Assembly (NCBI GenBank): GCA_002989075.1
Contig: PSQN01000001.1
Coordinates: 186,001 to 250,000 of the forward strand
Length of the DNA: 64,000 nucleotides
Reading direction: 5' to 3'
From: Arthonia radiata
Lineage: Eukaryota > Ascomycota > Arthoniomycetes > Arthoniales > Arthoniaceae
The notes under the pieces were generated by a model. The model had not been told where the DNA came from. It saw only the letters and a list, made by a program, of their open reading frames with translations, and searched no databases. Positions 1 to 10,734 of this stretch are shown one piece after another. Both the position numbers and the translations under genes were made by a program. The stretch's first letter is position 1; the number at the start of each line of letters is the position of its first letter.

Positions 1-237
1 CCGACCTTAGAATAGACGTTAGTCTATTAACTTAATATCTAAATATAAGTTTCTTAACTATATTTAGGTAACGTACTTTACCTTCTATTTACTTTAGTTA
101 AGCCTCTCTTACTATCTATAATCTATCTTACTTCTCCTATCTTTTAGTCTCTAGTATATAAGATATCTACTACTAAGGTCAATAAGTATATAAGGTAAGT
201 AAGTCTTAGTTTGGTTCTTCTAGCAACCGGTATTATA
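1..237 (+). repeat. 5' LTR of E1 (partial, R-U5 side)
   Basis: Matches the 3' part of the LTR ending at 15354. The stretch near base 10-20 has the 1b variant (agaatagacgtt) rather than 1a. The LTR end TATTATA is the RIP form of the family end GCGTTACA. U3 lies outside the window. Confidence 0.88.
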
Positions 238-239
238 CT

Positions 240-249
240 TTAATAGACT
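240..249 (+). promoter_or_regulatory. Candidate self-priming primer binding site of E1
   Basis: TTAATAGACT starts 2 nt after the LTR end and is the exact reverse complement of AGTCTATTAA at 21-30 inside the LTR. No tRNA-type TGG site is seen here. Tf1/sushi-type chromoviruses prime reverse transcription with the 5' end of their own RNA; the layout fits that, but use as a primer site is inference. Confidence 0.5.
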
Positions 250-256
250 CGCTATA

Positions 257-452
257 TATAATGCATAAACGTTCCGATAGCGAATTAAGACAGAATGTTG
301 CCTATTTAGGAAGGCTGCGATCCTAGGAGGATATCTTTCCTCTAGTAGACGCATCCCTTTCTAGTCTCCTTAATAATTAGCTTGAACACTAGTAGAACCT
401 ATTTAGACCCTTTTTGCTATCTAACTGCTTTCTGCCCTATACCTAGATTACA
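257..452 (+). repeat. 5' LTR of E2 (family 2, 196 bp)
   Basis: Starts TATAATGCATAAACG and ends AGATTACA; the ancestral ends were TGTAAT...ATTACA. The box AATAATTAG at 372-380 is the reverse complement of 455-463 just after the LTR. Confidence 0.92.
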
Positions 453-454
453 TT

Positions 455-463
455 CTAATTATT
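455..463 (+). promoter_or_regulatory. Candidate self-priming site of E2
   Basis: CTAATTATT begins 2 nt after the LTR end and pairs perfectly with AATAATTAG at 372-380. The same pair and the same 2-nt offset occur in E7 (50445-50453 with 50528-50536, minus strand). Confidence 0.45.
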
Positions 464-591
464 CTAAACCTACAAGGAGGGCGGCCGGCAGTTAGATACC
501 TTATTAACGTCGCTTAGAGGTTAACTCGGTATAATCGAGTATAGCTGAGACTCTATATATACGTTAAAATAAATAATATTAAAATTAATTG

Positions 592-1884
592 ATGGCCGGT
601 GCTAGCAAGTACCGTATTTAAAGAGAACGAGTAAGAAACTAAGTACGCAACGGTAGTCGCTTTATATCCGCTGTACAAGTAGAATATAGAGCGTAGCAAA
701 ATATAGCTAACGCCAAAGAAGACTAGGACCCTTATATAGAATTTAGCGACGATAATAAGTAAGAGGGCTTATAAGCCGGCGAACAGACGCCGAGTAGATC
801 GTAAACTGAGAAGAACAATAGTCTAAACCAAAACAATAACGATAACGAAGGGGCTTATTAAGACTCTAACTACAAAGAATCCCTCTTTAGCGTCTCTTTA
901 AGCGTTAAGGTACGAAAGCTAAGATAAGAACTGCTAGCATAGTAGCAGCAGTACACTATTAAGAAGCTTAAACTTAAAAAGCGAATGCTTAAAGTTAAGC
1001 TCTAGTCTGTTTGCAATTTAAAAGCTAATAGCAAGCAGCTATAGAGCGATTTAAGTCTTTAAAGCTAGATTAACGAGCTTCTTAAGAAAGAGGCGTCTAA
1101 GCTTAAGAGAGCTATAAGCTCTATAAGCACTCGATAGACTTAAACTATTAAGAAAAGATTTTAGATAGCTAACGTATCGGACCCCAACAACGTTCGTATT
1201 ATTATTTAGTATGTTTAGAGACTCTCTAGAGACCTAGTAGATAGGTAGCAAACTTACGCCGAAAAGAATAAAGAGAAGACGTCGCTCTACGTATAGGCGT
1301 ACTTTAAAGGATAGATAATAGAATATATCGTCGACCTAGCTATAGCTACTATAGCTAATACAGAAAAGTTCTTTATATTAATATAGAGTTCGACGCAGAA
1401 GCTTAAGAACTTTCTAAGCTTTCTACAGAATAAAGAAACTAAGTTACTAAGTAGCAAGATACTAGACCCGAATTAGGCCGCATTCTACTATACGTACTTA
1501 TCTTTATAAATTAAGGTAAAGCTAATTGAGTAAAGTTTCTTAGAGAACCTGCTTAAAGACATAAACGAGCTTCTAAAGAAAGTTTATTAATATATAAATA
1601 TTAATCGTAGTATATCGCAGGACGCTTGCAATATTAATATAAACCGAAATCGCTTCGGTAGCGGATCGAGTATAAACTATAGCGGTTATAACGCTAGAGT
1701 ATCTCTATAGGGGTTGGGCCGCGGACGAGGCAGTTTATACCGAGAACGAGGCAACTTACCGGTCCGACAAAGAGATAATAGCTCTGCCGCATAGAGGCAA
1801 CTAGAGTCAATATATAGTAAGACAAATATTATCTACTTTATATACAATTAGAAAGGACATTATATCACTAAATATACTATGCCT
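592..1884 (+). pseudogene. gag: E2 gag relic (coiled coil, RG-rich tract, CCHC knuckle)
   Basis: The start codon at 592 (MAGASKY...) is intact here and in fragment F, but is ATA in E7. A Lys/Glu/Leu-rich stretch around codons 110-190 looks like a coiled coil, followed by a capsid-like region. An Arg-Gly-rich tract (about 1700-1790, GRGRGSLYRERG) precedes a zinc knuckle at 1832-1881, whose spacing fits CX2CX4HX4C although the first, second and last Cys now read Tyr. Gag proteins package the element RNA in the cytoplasmic particle. The frame holds many TAG/TAA at Gln/Trp sites. Confidence 0.82.
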
Positions 1885-1959
1885 TAAACCGGTGTTAATT
1901 CGACGCTAGTTAGGCAGAGAAACAATAGGCCCCGAGGGTAAGCCTCGCGTTCCTAAAGC

Positions 1960-4900
1960 TTGGGGCTGTTAATTAACGGCGAGGACGAATTAAAGTCTTG
2001 ATACAGCTAAATAGGTCGCCGCAAGAGATCCTCGCGCTAATAGATTTTAGTATAGAGATTAACCTTATTAATTATTGTATTGTGCTTAAAAGAGAATAGC
2101 AAAAATTGTATAGAGTAAAGCTTCTATATACTAAGTTCCTTAATAAAAATAAGCTGCAGCTCTATAGCGCTTATAACGTAAACGTAACTGTAAGAGACGT
2201 ATATAGGGAGGAACGGTATTGCTAACTCTACCTATATTTAGCTAACTTTGTAGGATACAGCCTCGTCTTAGGATATCTATAGCTTAAGTAAGTTGAGCTC
2301 TAGATTAGCTGAACGATAAGAACAATCGCTTGAGGAAACCTCTCTGCGCCTAAATAACGGGTAGCAGGAGCTAAATCTGTTAAGATTGTTAATAAAGACG
2401 TAATTTTAGTATATTTATAAAGAGGCGAATAGTACTACTCCGCGATCCTATAGATAGAAGCGGATAGACGTTATAAGTATTAAATAGCGGTCCTATTAGA
2501 CGTTAGTTCGCCGCTAAACCGGACCTCGAATAGTAAGCCTAAGAAAGTAGAGAAGCGAGATAAGCTTCCTCCTTAGTACGCTAAATATAAAGATATTTTT
2601 TCTAAAGAACTATTGAGTAAGCTTGTGCCGCTTGGTGAGCATACTTATAAGATTAAGCTTAAGAATAGTATAGAACCTCCGTATAAGCTAATTTACCTTA
2701 TATCGTAAGATAAGCTGAAGACGCTCTAGAAGTACCTAAATGCTATAATTAAGAAAAGATAGATACAACCCTCTACTAGTCCAACGGGTGCTCTAGTTCT
2801 GTTTATATTTAAGGTAGACGGATCGTTGAGACTGTATGTTAACTACCGCGGTTTAAACAATGTAACTATAAAGAATCGCTACGTATTGCCGCTAGTCTCT
2901 AAGATTCTTAATTGCCTGCAAGGTTCGAAGGTATTTACGAAGCTTAATCTTTACGATGCCTATTACTGTATCTATATTTGTAAAGAGGATAAGTAGAAGA
3001 TAGCGTTTTGTACTCGATACGGGCACTATAAATACCTAGTAATACCTTTTAAACTAGCAAACGCCTCTACTACGTTCTAGGTATATATCTATAAAGCTAT
3101 AGATAATCTTGTTAATACCGTATGTATCGTTTATATAGACGATATCTTAATTTTCTCTGAAGCCGAGGAAAGCTATAAAGGCTATATTAAAGAAGTTCTG
3201 CGAAGGCTTTATAAATAGAGTTTATTTATAAAGCTATTTAAGTATTAATTTTATACTACCAAGGTTTCTTTCCTAGAGTTTACCGTAGAAGTTAATAATA
3301 TCGAAATAGACCTAAAAAGGATACAGACTATAGCTAAATAGCTAGTTCCTACTACTATAAAGCAGATTCTATCCTTCCTGGGATTCGTAAACTTCTATCA
3401 GCGATTTATCTACGGATTTAGCCGCATCGTAGTGCTAATAAACGTACTAACGAAAGACGTTAAGTTTGTCTAGAGCAAAGTCCAATAAGAAGCTTTTAAA
3501 GCGCTAAAGCAAGCCTTTATAAATATACTAGTACTAACGTACTTTAACTCGGTACTATCGATCGTTTTAATAACTAACGCATTAGACTTTATAATAGTAG
3601 ATATCTTACTTTAGCTAAGGGAAGATAGTTAATTACTATTGCCGTTAAACATTAACTTAGACTTGCCTATACTAGATATAGCGGACACCGCTCGGACTAG
3701 TACCGATAACAAGGTAGATACATACCTATATCCGGTAGCGTTCTTTTTAAAGAAATTTATAGACGCTAAGCTAAGATATAATACCTATAATAAAGAGCTT
3801 ATAGCAATATAGGCTAGCTTTAAGTACTAGCGTTATTACCTTATTAATGTACAGTACTTAGTAAAGATCGTAATAGACTACAATAATCTATAGTATTTTA
3901 TAATAACGAAAGTATTGTCTCGCTAATAGGCGCGCTAGGCAGAAGACCTATTAGCATTTAACTTTAAAATACTATACCTTACGGATAGCAAGAACCTAGC
4001 AGACGCGCTGTCGCGCCGTCTAGATTACAAGAATTTATATAGAGCAAAGGAAGACAACGTTAATAAGATATTACCGAGCCTATAGCAGAAGCTTAGAAGA
4101 GATACTACTTTACCTAATACTAGGGAAGAGCCCTCTAGCCTAGAAGAAGGTATAATTGCTGCGTTAATTATATTACTTAAAAATTAGTTTAAACACTATT
4201 AGCGGTTTAGCTACCGACCTAAAACCCTAGACGCGACTGTAGCCTAAATCGAAGGTAAATCGAAGTTAGACATAGACCTTATATAGAACGCCTAGGAGTG
4301 AGAAACGCGTTTATCTTTCTCTACTAATACAGAGCCTTTTCCGGTAGCTCTTGTATTACGAGTTAAGGTAGTTATAGCTACCGCTCTTAAAATAGCTTAC
4401 AATAATACTTCTTGGGGTCTTGCGACCCTAATTCTTAAAGCTTAGTAGAGAAACGCCTTTATAAAGTAGAAAGTATTAGAGTTAAAATTATTAGCTAGAA
4501 CTAAAAGTCAGCAGAGTAATAAAACGGCAACAGATTGCCGTTAAGCCGGTATAAGAAAGCGTTGTACGAGTCGAATCGACTTAAATACCCTAATAGGGCC
4601 CGACTCAGACTTCAAGTCTCTAAAGCACGTAGAATAGTTAGTCGATAGCTATAGGTTGTTGCGCTAAAATAGTAAAATCTAGATACTAGAATGCTCTACG
4701 TTAAAGCTTAAAATTATAAGCAGAAATTATAATAATAAGCTTATTGGCTACTTTAAGGTTAAGAAGACCCTCGAAATTCTAAGATATAAATATACGTAGG
4801 AAAAGATAGTAACGTATATTAAGAACTTTATTACTAAATATAATATATACTAACGGACAGCTATAAAGAGGTATAAGCTATACGGCGAAATAGCAGCGAT

Positions 4901-6114
4901 ACCGATTCCAATTAATTTCTTTAAGGACCTATTCTTAAACTTTATTATTAAACTACCGATAGTTCTTTTAAAGAACAGAGACATTCTTAATTCAATTCTT
5001 ATAGTCGTAGACCGCTTCTCTAAGTTTGTAACCTATATTCTAGTTAGTAAAACTATAGATACTATAAAGCTAGTAGAAGTGCTTTACAAACACTAGGCGA
5101 AAACGTCGGAATTTTTAAGGAGCCTCTTGTCTAATAGAGAATCTATATTTACTAGCTTATATTGAAGCACCTTCTGCCAGTATTTGGCCGTAAAACGAAG
5201 GTTGAGCACAGCATTTTACCCTTAAACTAATAGTTAAACCGAGCGCTAGAACCAGAAGCTTAAAAACTACCTACGTATCTATATCTCTTAAGATTAAGAT
5301 AATTAGTATAAGTATCTAAAAGAAGCTACTTTTACGTACAATTTAAAAGTTTATTTATTAACAAAAATTTTGCCAATTAAATGTACGTTCGGTTGCGTTA
5401 TAGACGTACTAGACGGCGTACCGCCGCTAGATCGGTACCGTACCGTAGTTAAGCCGAACAACCCTTCTGTCGGTAAGAACACCTTTTATTAAGAGGAAAG
5501 GTAGTTTAGGCTAGAATGTCCTATAACAGTTAAGTATATAGAAGAACGCCTTCTCCGCTAATAAGAAATAAAGTAGCAGCTAGAGAAAGCTTAGCGTCTA
5601 TAGATAGAATAATACAACACTAAGTATATACTAAAATACTATGTAGTAGATAACTTAGTACTACTGTCGTTAAAGAACCTTAAGACAAAGAGGCTAATAA
5701 AGAAGCTCAACAATCGAAGCTTAGGACTATTTAGGATCCTTAAGAAAGTAGGTAAATAAGCTTATTAGCTAGTACTACTAAACTCCTACCGTATCTACTC
5801 TATCTTTTATGTGTCCTTACTAGAGCTATATCGCCGTCGGCCCGGTACGGAACCGCCTAGTCCAATCGAAGTCGATAGTAATAAAGAATGGCTCGTTGAG
5901 GCGATCCGCTTTAAGATTAAGAACAAAGACTAGTATTGGACCAAGTAGCAGGGGTGGTTAGAGGCAAATAACACGATAGAGCCGCGGGCACATCTTAAAG
6001 ACTCTAACGCCCTTAAGAAATTTAAGAAGCGTAAAGACGCTAAGCTAAGAGGTAAGCGTAAAGACGCTGAGCCGAGAGGCAAGCGTCTGAGACGAACTAG
6101 GCAACGTAGATAAG
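1960..6114 (+). pseudogene. pol: E2 pol relic: protease, RT, RNase H, integrase, chromodomain
   Basis: Domains in order: aspartic protease near 2040-2080, where LIDFSIEINLI reads as a RIP form of LIDSG-type; reverse transcriptase about 2810-3300 with LRLYVNYRGLNNV and an intact YIDDIL at 3132-3149; RNase H about 3560-4030 ending in DALSRR; integrase core about 4920-5300; and a chromodomain about 5905-6040 (QGWLEANNTIEP, ALKKFKKR). Order RT-RNase H-integrase is diagnostic of Gypsy, and the C-terminal chromodomain of chromoviruses, which targets integration to heterochromatin. Stop codons are TAG/TAA only within the domains. The basic tail carries a 27-bp in-frame duplication at 6026-6090. Confidence 0.88.
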
Positions 6115-6299
6115 AAAGGGCTACAAGCCTACGCAATTAGCCTACGATGTAACGCCAAAGAGAAGGCGGATTACCTGAAGTATAGTTTAGAACATAGAAT
6201 TGCTGAAATAAGACTTGTATAGAGAGAAAATGTAGAACCATTCCGATAGGCCAAGGAAAACTACTTACACAGACCAAAACCCTAGCCAAACAAAAGGCA

Positions 6300-7530
6300 G
6301 AAAACTACGAGAAGACCACTCAAACTAGCGTCAAAGTTAGTACAGATCGGCGGTATAATACTGCTTAACCTAGCCGCGACTACCGTCGACGCAGTCTCGA
6401 ATCTAATTAACTAGACTTACTATAGCTAGCTCGTAAGAAGCCTTATTTATAGGTGGCTAAGGGCCGTACAACCCTATATTAAAATTAAAGCTCTAGCGTA
6501 GCGCCTTAATGCGCTTAAAATCGTTAGTATCGGCCTACTCGACCGACTTAGTGCCTAGACCGCGCTACTAGGCCTATAGCTAAACGTAAAAGATACGAAG
6601 CAAAGTAAGATAGTTGTTGTAGAAAGACTCTTTGTTATCTTAAACGTTCTTATTAGAGGTTAAGAAGAAGTTAGCGCGTATAAGAAGGTTGTAGGTACGT
6701 CTCTATCGAGCGGAGACCTAGTATACATTAATATAGAGTTAATTAGTATCTAAGACGGGGAGGTATTAGACTTACTATCTTATACTTGTCTCTCGACCTC
6801 CTAATACTAGTATAGCAAGCATACTTAGCGTACTATCTCTTAGGCTACTTGTAAGTTTAGTTCTTATAATACTTAAAATTAGAGTTTGTAGAAGAACTAC
6901 TATATATAGCTATATCGCTAAACAAGGCCTTTATGCAACGACAGTATACTAAGACGTAAGCCTCTAGCTAAGGCTAAATTAACGCAGGTACGGCGCAAAA
7001 AGCGGGATTCGAGGAGGTAGACCGGCAAGACTTTATAGGCGACTCGGGCTTATAAGCAGTATCGCGGTAATAGAGAGAATAGACAATCTTATTATCGTTA
7101 AAGTTATCTTTACAGACGTAATACTTTTAACAAGCTAAAATGCTAATATTTAGACTAAAATAAAGCAATAAGAGATAGTAGACTTATAAGGAGTCGCAAG
7201 AGTTAGAGATACGCTATCTAGTTTAAAAGAGCGTAAACTAAGAGAAGCCGCAAATAATTTAGAAATTAGTAAAGCAATCTTAAAAGCTTTCTTCTTGCGG
7301 GCGTTATAAAGAAGAGCTTTAAGATTAACGGCGGCTTTAAAGTCCTTAATACCGTAAGTTAAGTAGCAAGTTGGCGCTTTAGAAGAGCTCGCTCTAGCAG
7401 CGGATTTGTTAATAGGGTTAAAACCCGATATAGTAGAGATTATAAAGGCGAATTAGAGGCAATCTAACACTAGATTAGCTACAAACTTATTACTCAAGAA
7501 GAAAAGTAAAGGCCTATTAAAGAAGAGAAG
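6300..7530 (-). pseudogene. E2 antisense accessory frame (unknown protein)
   Basis: I do not recognise this protein. It lies opposite to gag-pol, between the chromodomain and the 3' LTR. On the minus strand about 6370-6640 reads as coherent protein (KALRQSF, LYGPQPPINKASYELAIV, VKQYYTAD), and the same residues recur in the equivalent plus-strand frame of E7, with substitutions that are mostly C/T or G/A. The N-terminal third is Ser/Ala/Lys-rich. The N- and C-terminal parts are in different frames, so an intron or an old indel lies between them. The sense strand here has a higher stop density, which favours the antisense reading, but this is inference. Confidence 0.5.
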
Positions 7531-8020
7531 CTTATAAACTAAGCAGAAGAGTATAATAATATTAAAGAAAGAAAGAGAAAGTTTAAAAGAGCAAGAGCCT
7601 TATTTTATACCTATCGTTAGGTACCGATAATAAAGCTTCCGCTTACAGGTACTAATATAGAAGCAAAGAAGCCTATTTATGTAGGTTGCTACTATCTATA
7701 GAGACAATTAATTGGTAAAAGCGTATATAAGAGTATATAAAAGAACGTAAAATTAGGTAAAAATAATATATAACCTTATTACCAAGCTTACAACTTAGAC
7801 TTAGGAGCTTTAAATTAAAAGTAAAGCTTAGTACTATAACTTAGTACTGCAGAAAACTAGTACTAAACGACGTATAGGATAATAGTAAGCAACATTACTC
7901 TTTTTCTAAATAAACGTAGATATAAGCCAGCAGGTTTTTAACAAGGTTGTTGCTCTACGTAAGATAATAAATAGAAGGTACGATAGAGATAGCGGATTGT
8001 ATTCGGATCGAGGGCGATCC

Positions 8021-8040
8021 TTCTTAAGGAGAAAGGCAGT
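8021..8040 (+). other. Polypurine tract of E2
   Basis: TTCTTAAGGAGAAAGGCAGT lies immediately upstream of the 3' LTR; the purine run is the expected plus-strand DNA primer site of an LTR retrotransposon. Confidence 0.7.
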
Positions 8041-8236
8041 TATAATATATAAACGTCCCGATAACGAATTAGAACGGAATGTTGCATATTTAGGAAGGCT
8101 GCGATTCTAGGAGAATATCTTCTCTCTAGTAGACGCATCCCTTTCTAGTCTCCTCAATAATTAGCTTGAACACTAGTAGAGCCTATTTGGGCCCTTTTTG
8201 CTATCTAACTGCTTCCTGCCCTACACCCAGATTACA
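8041..8236 (+). repeat. 3' LTR of E2 (196 bp)
   Basis: Same length as 257-452 and collinear with it throughout; differences are mainly RIP-type transitions. Ends AGATTACA followed by TSD CTACA. Confidence 0.93.
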
Positions 8237-8309
8237 CTACAAAAGTAGAGAAAGCAGATTAATTATATTTACTACTTCAGTATCTAATAGCTATAACGCT
8301 ACAAACTCT

Positions 8310-9413
8310 AGCGTTATAACTACTATAGTTTGTATCTAATCCGCTATTAAAGCGATCTTAGTTTATATTAGTATTGCGGACGTCCTACGATATACTATAA
8401 TTAATATTTATATATTAATAAACTTTTTTTAGAAGCTCGTTTATATCTTTAAGTAGGTTTTTTAAGAGACTTTACTTAATTAGCTTTACCTTAATTTATA
8501 AAGGTAAGCGTATATAGTAAAATACAGTCTAATTTAGATCTAGTATCTTGCTACCTAGCAACTTAGTTTCTTTGTTCTATAGAAAGCTTAGAAAGTTCTT
8601 AAGCTTTTACGTTAAACTCTATATTAACGTAAAGAACTTTTCTATATTAGCTATAGTAGCTGTAGCTAAGTTAATAATATATTCTATTACTTATTCTTTA
8701 AAGTACGCTTATACGTAGAGCGACGTCTTCTCTTTATTCTTTTTAGTGTAAGTTTGCTACCTATCTACTAGGTCTTTAAAGAGTCTCTAAACGTACTAAG
8801 TAATAATACGAACGTTGTTGGAATCTAATATATTAGCTATTTAAAATCTTTTCTTAATAGTTTAAGTCTATTAAGTGTCTATAGAGCTTATAGCTCTCTT
8901 AAGCTTAGACGTCTCTTTCTTAAGAAGCTTATTAATTTAGCTTTAAAGGCTTAAATCGCTCTATAGCCGCTTACTACTAGCCTCTAAATTATAGATAAAC
9001 TAGAGCTTAACTTTAAGTATTCGCTTTTCGAGCTTAAGCTTCTTAATAGTATACTACTGCTACTATACTAGCAATTCTTGTCTTAGCTTTTACATCTTAA
9101 TACTTAAGAAGGTACTAAAGAGAGATTCTTTGCGGTTAAAGCCTTAGTAGACCTCTTCGTTGTCGTTATTGTTTTAGTTTAGACTATTATTCTCCTTAGT
9201 CTACAATCTACTCGACGTCTATTCGCCAGCTTATAAGTCCTCTTGCTTATTATTGTCGCTAAATTCTATATAAGGGTTCTAGTCTTCTTTAGCGTTAACT
9301 ATATTTTGCTACGCTCTATATTTTACTTATATAGCGGATATAAAGTAACTATCGTTGCGTACTTAGTTCCTTGCTTATTCTCTTTAAATACGGTACTTGC
9401 TAGCACCGGCCAT
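8310..9413 (-). pseudogene. gag: Fragment F gag relic
   Basis: The ATG at 9413-9411 (minus) opens MAGASKYRI, matching E2 gag. The coiled-coil stretch and capsid-like part follow, and the copy ends before the RG tract and zinc knuckle. It shows the same TAG/TAA pattern as E2. Nothing downstream of gag remains, so it cannot encode pol. Confidence 0.75.
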
Positions 9414-9552
9414 TAATTAACTTTAATATTATTTATTCTAATATATATATAGAGTCTTGGCTATACTCGGTTATACCGGGTTAACCCTTAAATAACGTCG
9501 ATAAGGTACCTAACTGCCGGCCGCCCTCCTTGTAGGTTTAAAATAATTATAA

Positions 9553-9748
9553 TGTAATCTAGATATAGAGCAGAGAGCAGTTAGATAGCAAAAAGAGTCT
9601 AAATAGGCCCTACTAGTATTCAAGCTAATTATTAAGGAGACTAGAAAGAAATACGTCTACTAGAGAGAAGATATTCTCCTAAGATCGCAGCCTTCCTAAA
9701 TAGACAGTATTCCGTTCTAATTCGCTATCGAAACGTCTATATATTATA
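9553..9748 (-). repeat. LTR of fragment F (196 bp)
   Basis: Begins TGTAATCT and ends ATATTATA on the plus strand, the family 2 LTR in reverse. The flanking bases cttag (9749-9753) match the family 1 target. Confidence 0.88.
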
Positions 9749-10734
9749 CTTAGCTATATATTCTAAGACTTATAAGAATTAGTTCTTAAACAACAGTACT
9801 ATAGTTTTATTTGCCGCATTCTATATAGACGGCAAGGTATATAAATAGTTTAACTTTTATCTTAAAGACTATCTCTATAAGGTATCTAATAAACAATAAG
9901 AGGAGACCGACGAACTCTTCTCTAGCTTTACTGCGTTTTAGCAAAAGCTCTAATAGATATATAGAGATACTAATTTTAAATATACTACTATATATAAACT
10001 TAAGATACTCTACTAGATAGAACTAGCTAGCCGGTACGCCGCTAAGTTTCTATAGTATGCTAACTAAACTAGATAGAATAAAGGACCTCTAATTAATACC
10101 TTTTATAAAGACTTAAAGGACTATATTAAAGAAATTATCTATATCTATAGAGAGAAGTTTACTAAACTAGAAAAGTTTATAGAACGAGCCAAGAAAATCG
10201 ACGACAGCAACTTTGAACGACAGTTAGAGAAGAAAGAAACTAACTTAGATAAGTTTATCTAGACTCAAAGTAAGTATAACTTATAATAAGACTAAGGTAA
10301 TCTAATAGAATTAGACTTTATAAAGCTTTAAGAGAAACTAAACAACTAGAAACAAGAATATAGAATAAAGAATAAGCTATACTTATATTATAGAGAACGA
10401 GAGTATTAAGTTAAAGAATACTGTTCTAAAAAATAATAGTTTAATAGTACTAGTAGAAATAGATACAATAATCGATCTTAGAAACCCTATTTCCTATAAC
10501 AATAGTTTAATATAACTATTTACACATAAGAGAACAATAGTCGCAATAAGGCAATAGAATTGCTAGTAGTTTTCTCTAACTACTAGTATATAGACCTAAC
10601 CGGAGATCGTCTTCTTTAAGAATTAGGTCTTCTACTAAAGATTAACTAGAACTAGTATAAGTACGTTACTAAACTAACTAAGAAGCAGAAGAATATCTAC
10701 TAGAGTACCTTCTATAACTAGAAAGATACTTACT

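Larger units (their letters stand above)
257..8236 (+). mobile_element. E2: full-length family 2 Gypsy chromovirus
   Basis: Two 196-bp LTRs (257-452 and 8041-8236) flank gag, pol with a chromodomain, and a 1.9-kb 3' segment. The TSD is CTATA (252-256) against CTACA (8237-8241), one RIP-type C/T difference. Removing the element rejoins the 5' leader of E1 as seen in E8 (agactcgctac then aaaagtagag). A purine-rich tract (aaggagaaaggcagt) sits directly before the 3' LTR. The length is complete but the frames are full of TAG/TAA. Confidence 0.93.
8310..9748 (-). mobile_element. Fragment F: 5' part of a family 2 element
   Basis: Minus-strand copy of the 5' LTR (9553-9748), leader and gag of family 2, stopping near 8310 inside gag. 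It sits in E1 gag. Family 1 sequence resumes at 9749, about 110 bp further along the E8 reference than where it stopped at 8309, so the rest of the element and a bit of the target were lost in one deletion. Confidence 0.85.
8265..10440 (+). pseudogene. gag: E1 gag relic (split by fragment F)
   Basis: The start codon is ATA at 8265-8267, where E8 has ATG, so RIP removed it. The first 15 codons precede fragment F and the frame resumes at 9749, collinear with E8. The zinc knuckle near 10381-10428 has lost its cysteines by G-to-A change (TGC to TAT/TAC type). Unlike E8, E1 keeps the roughly 225-bp spacer after gag (10510-10735), as does E4. Confidence 0.8.

Noticed and set aside
5930-6136. Open stretch of 68 codons on the minus strand in E2
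   Set aside because: It lies exactly opposite the chromodomain and basic tail of pol; its Arg/Leu-rich composition is the complement of Lys/Arg-rich coding.
6091-7939. Sense-strand third ORF after pol in family 2
   Set aside because: The frame contains no TGA, but its TAG/TAA density is about one in ten codons, no better than expected in TpA-rich DNA; the antisense frame explains the conservation better. Kept open as an alternative.
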